Positions 5,817-6,261 of a stretch of DNA of 6,261 nt are shown here, in pieces. The notes below the pieces were generated by a model that had not been told where the DNA came from, ran no database searches, and saw only the letters and a program-made list of their open reading frames with translations. Made by a program: the position numbers and the translations under genes. Source of the stretch: Deltaproteobacteria bacterium (GTDB lineage: Bacteria > Desulfobacterota > DSM-4660 > Desulfatiglandales > HGW-15); assembly GCA_024641835.1 (NCBI GenBank), contig JAHECH010000276.1, forward strand, positions 1-6,261, written 5' to 3'. Numbering within the stretch: position 1 is the stretch's first letter; the number at the start of each line of letters is the position of its first letter.

Positions 5817-6261
5817 TGTCTGGGAAGCGTGTCCTCATCGTAGATGATGAGATGAATATGCGCCATATGCTGCAGATCATGCTAACCAAGGCAGGATACA
5901 TGATCGAAACAGCACTACATGGTGAGGAAGCACTTGAAAAGATGGACCAGAATGAATTTGACTGCGTCCTTTGTGACCTCAGAATGCCTAAAATGGATGG
6001 CATGACCTTCCTGAAGAAAGCGCGGGAAAAGTATCCTGAACAGACGTTTATCATGATGTCCGCTTATGGGAACATCGACAACGCCTTGGAGGCCATGAAG
6101 CTTGGTGCATATGACTATATTTCGAAGCCTTTCAAGAGAGACGAAGTCCTTCTCACTCTTAAAAAAGCAGAGGAGAGGGAGAGGCTCAAAGCGGAAAACC
6201 TGAGCTTGCAGAAGAGGATCAGCAAAATAGAACAGCGGTATTCTTTCGGCAACATCATCGC
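5813..6261 (+). CDS. NtrC-family response regulator, 3'-truncated (receiver domain only in window)
   Basis: This is the likely partner of the upstream kinase. Numbering from the ATG at 5816, the receiver domain covers about residues 4-118: acidic pocket D10-D11, phospho-acceptor D54 in CDLRMPKMDG, switch Ser82 in MMSAYG, and K104 in SKPFKRDE. A charged helical linker (KKAEERERLKAEN and onward) follows, and the frame runs off the window at YSFGNIIA, which is how the sigma54-interacting AAA+ domain usually begins. The DNA-binding end is not visible. The AAA+ and HTH domains are therefore inferred from receiver style and linker. ATG 5813 overlaps the kinase stop as ATGA and ATG 5816 follows in frame (TGATG); AGAGG at 5807-5811 suits 5816 and GGAGG at 5796-5800 suits 5813. 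The overlap implies translational coupling with the kinase. Confidence 0.92.
   Translation, partial: MMSGKRVLIVDDEMNMRHMLQIMLTKAGYMIETALHGEEALEKMDQNEFDCVLCDLRMPKMDGMTFLKKAREKYPEQTFIMMSAYGNIDNALEAMKLGAYDYISKPFKRDEVLLTLKKAEERERLKAENLSLQKRISKIEQRYSFGNII

Overview
The window looks like a piece of a bacterial chromosome carrying mostly conserved core genes. Moderate GC, ribosomal protein S1 followed directly by a short-form SppA signal peptide peptidase, a PilD-type prepilin peptidase and an NtrC-type two-component pair suggest a deltaproteobacterium (Desulfobacterota, perhaps a Syntrophobacterales-like lineage). That placement is an inference from gene content and protein style; no rRNA or other decisive marker is present.

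Layout. (1) Positions 1-1286, plus strand: the 3' part of rpsA, starting inside the linker after the second S1 domain and containing the last four S1 domains. (2) 1320-2219, plus: sppA, a membrane-anchored Ser/Lys peptidase, 33 bp after rpsA and probably cotranscribed. (3) 2230-2820, minus: a Sua5/YciO/YrdC family protein that converges on sppA; a 15-bp palindrome lies at the junction. A good sigma70-like promoter sits almost directly on its ATG, suggesting a leaderless or nearly leaderless transcript. (4) 2881-3449: about 570 bp without a convincing gene. It holds a 135-bp imperfect palindrome with 13-bp perfect terminal inverted repeats (2931-3065), a second hairpin nested in its right arm, and a possible branched RNA fold (3302-3373). 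(5) 3450-4229, plus: prepilin peptidase. (6) 4242-5816, plus: membrane sensor histidine kinase. (7) 5813 to the window end, plus: NtrC-type response regulator cut off just as its AAA+ domain should begin. Genes 5-7 are separated by 12 bp or overlap by 4 bp, so they probably form one operon.

How the genes may work together. rpsA-sppA is a housekeeping translation/protein-quality pair. The prepilin peptidase processes type IV pilin or type II secretion pseudopilin precursors, and the adjacent kinase/regulator pair could control sigma54-dependent genes, possibly surface-appendage genes, but no pilin or assembly gene is visible here to confirm that.

I found no sign of a defence system, CRISPR array, integrase, phage gene or clearly novel multi-gene system. 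The most unusual material is in the 2881-3449 intergenic region.
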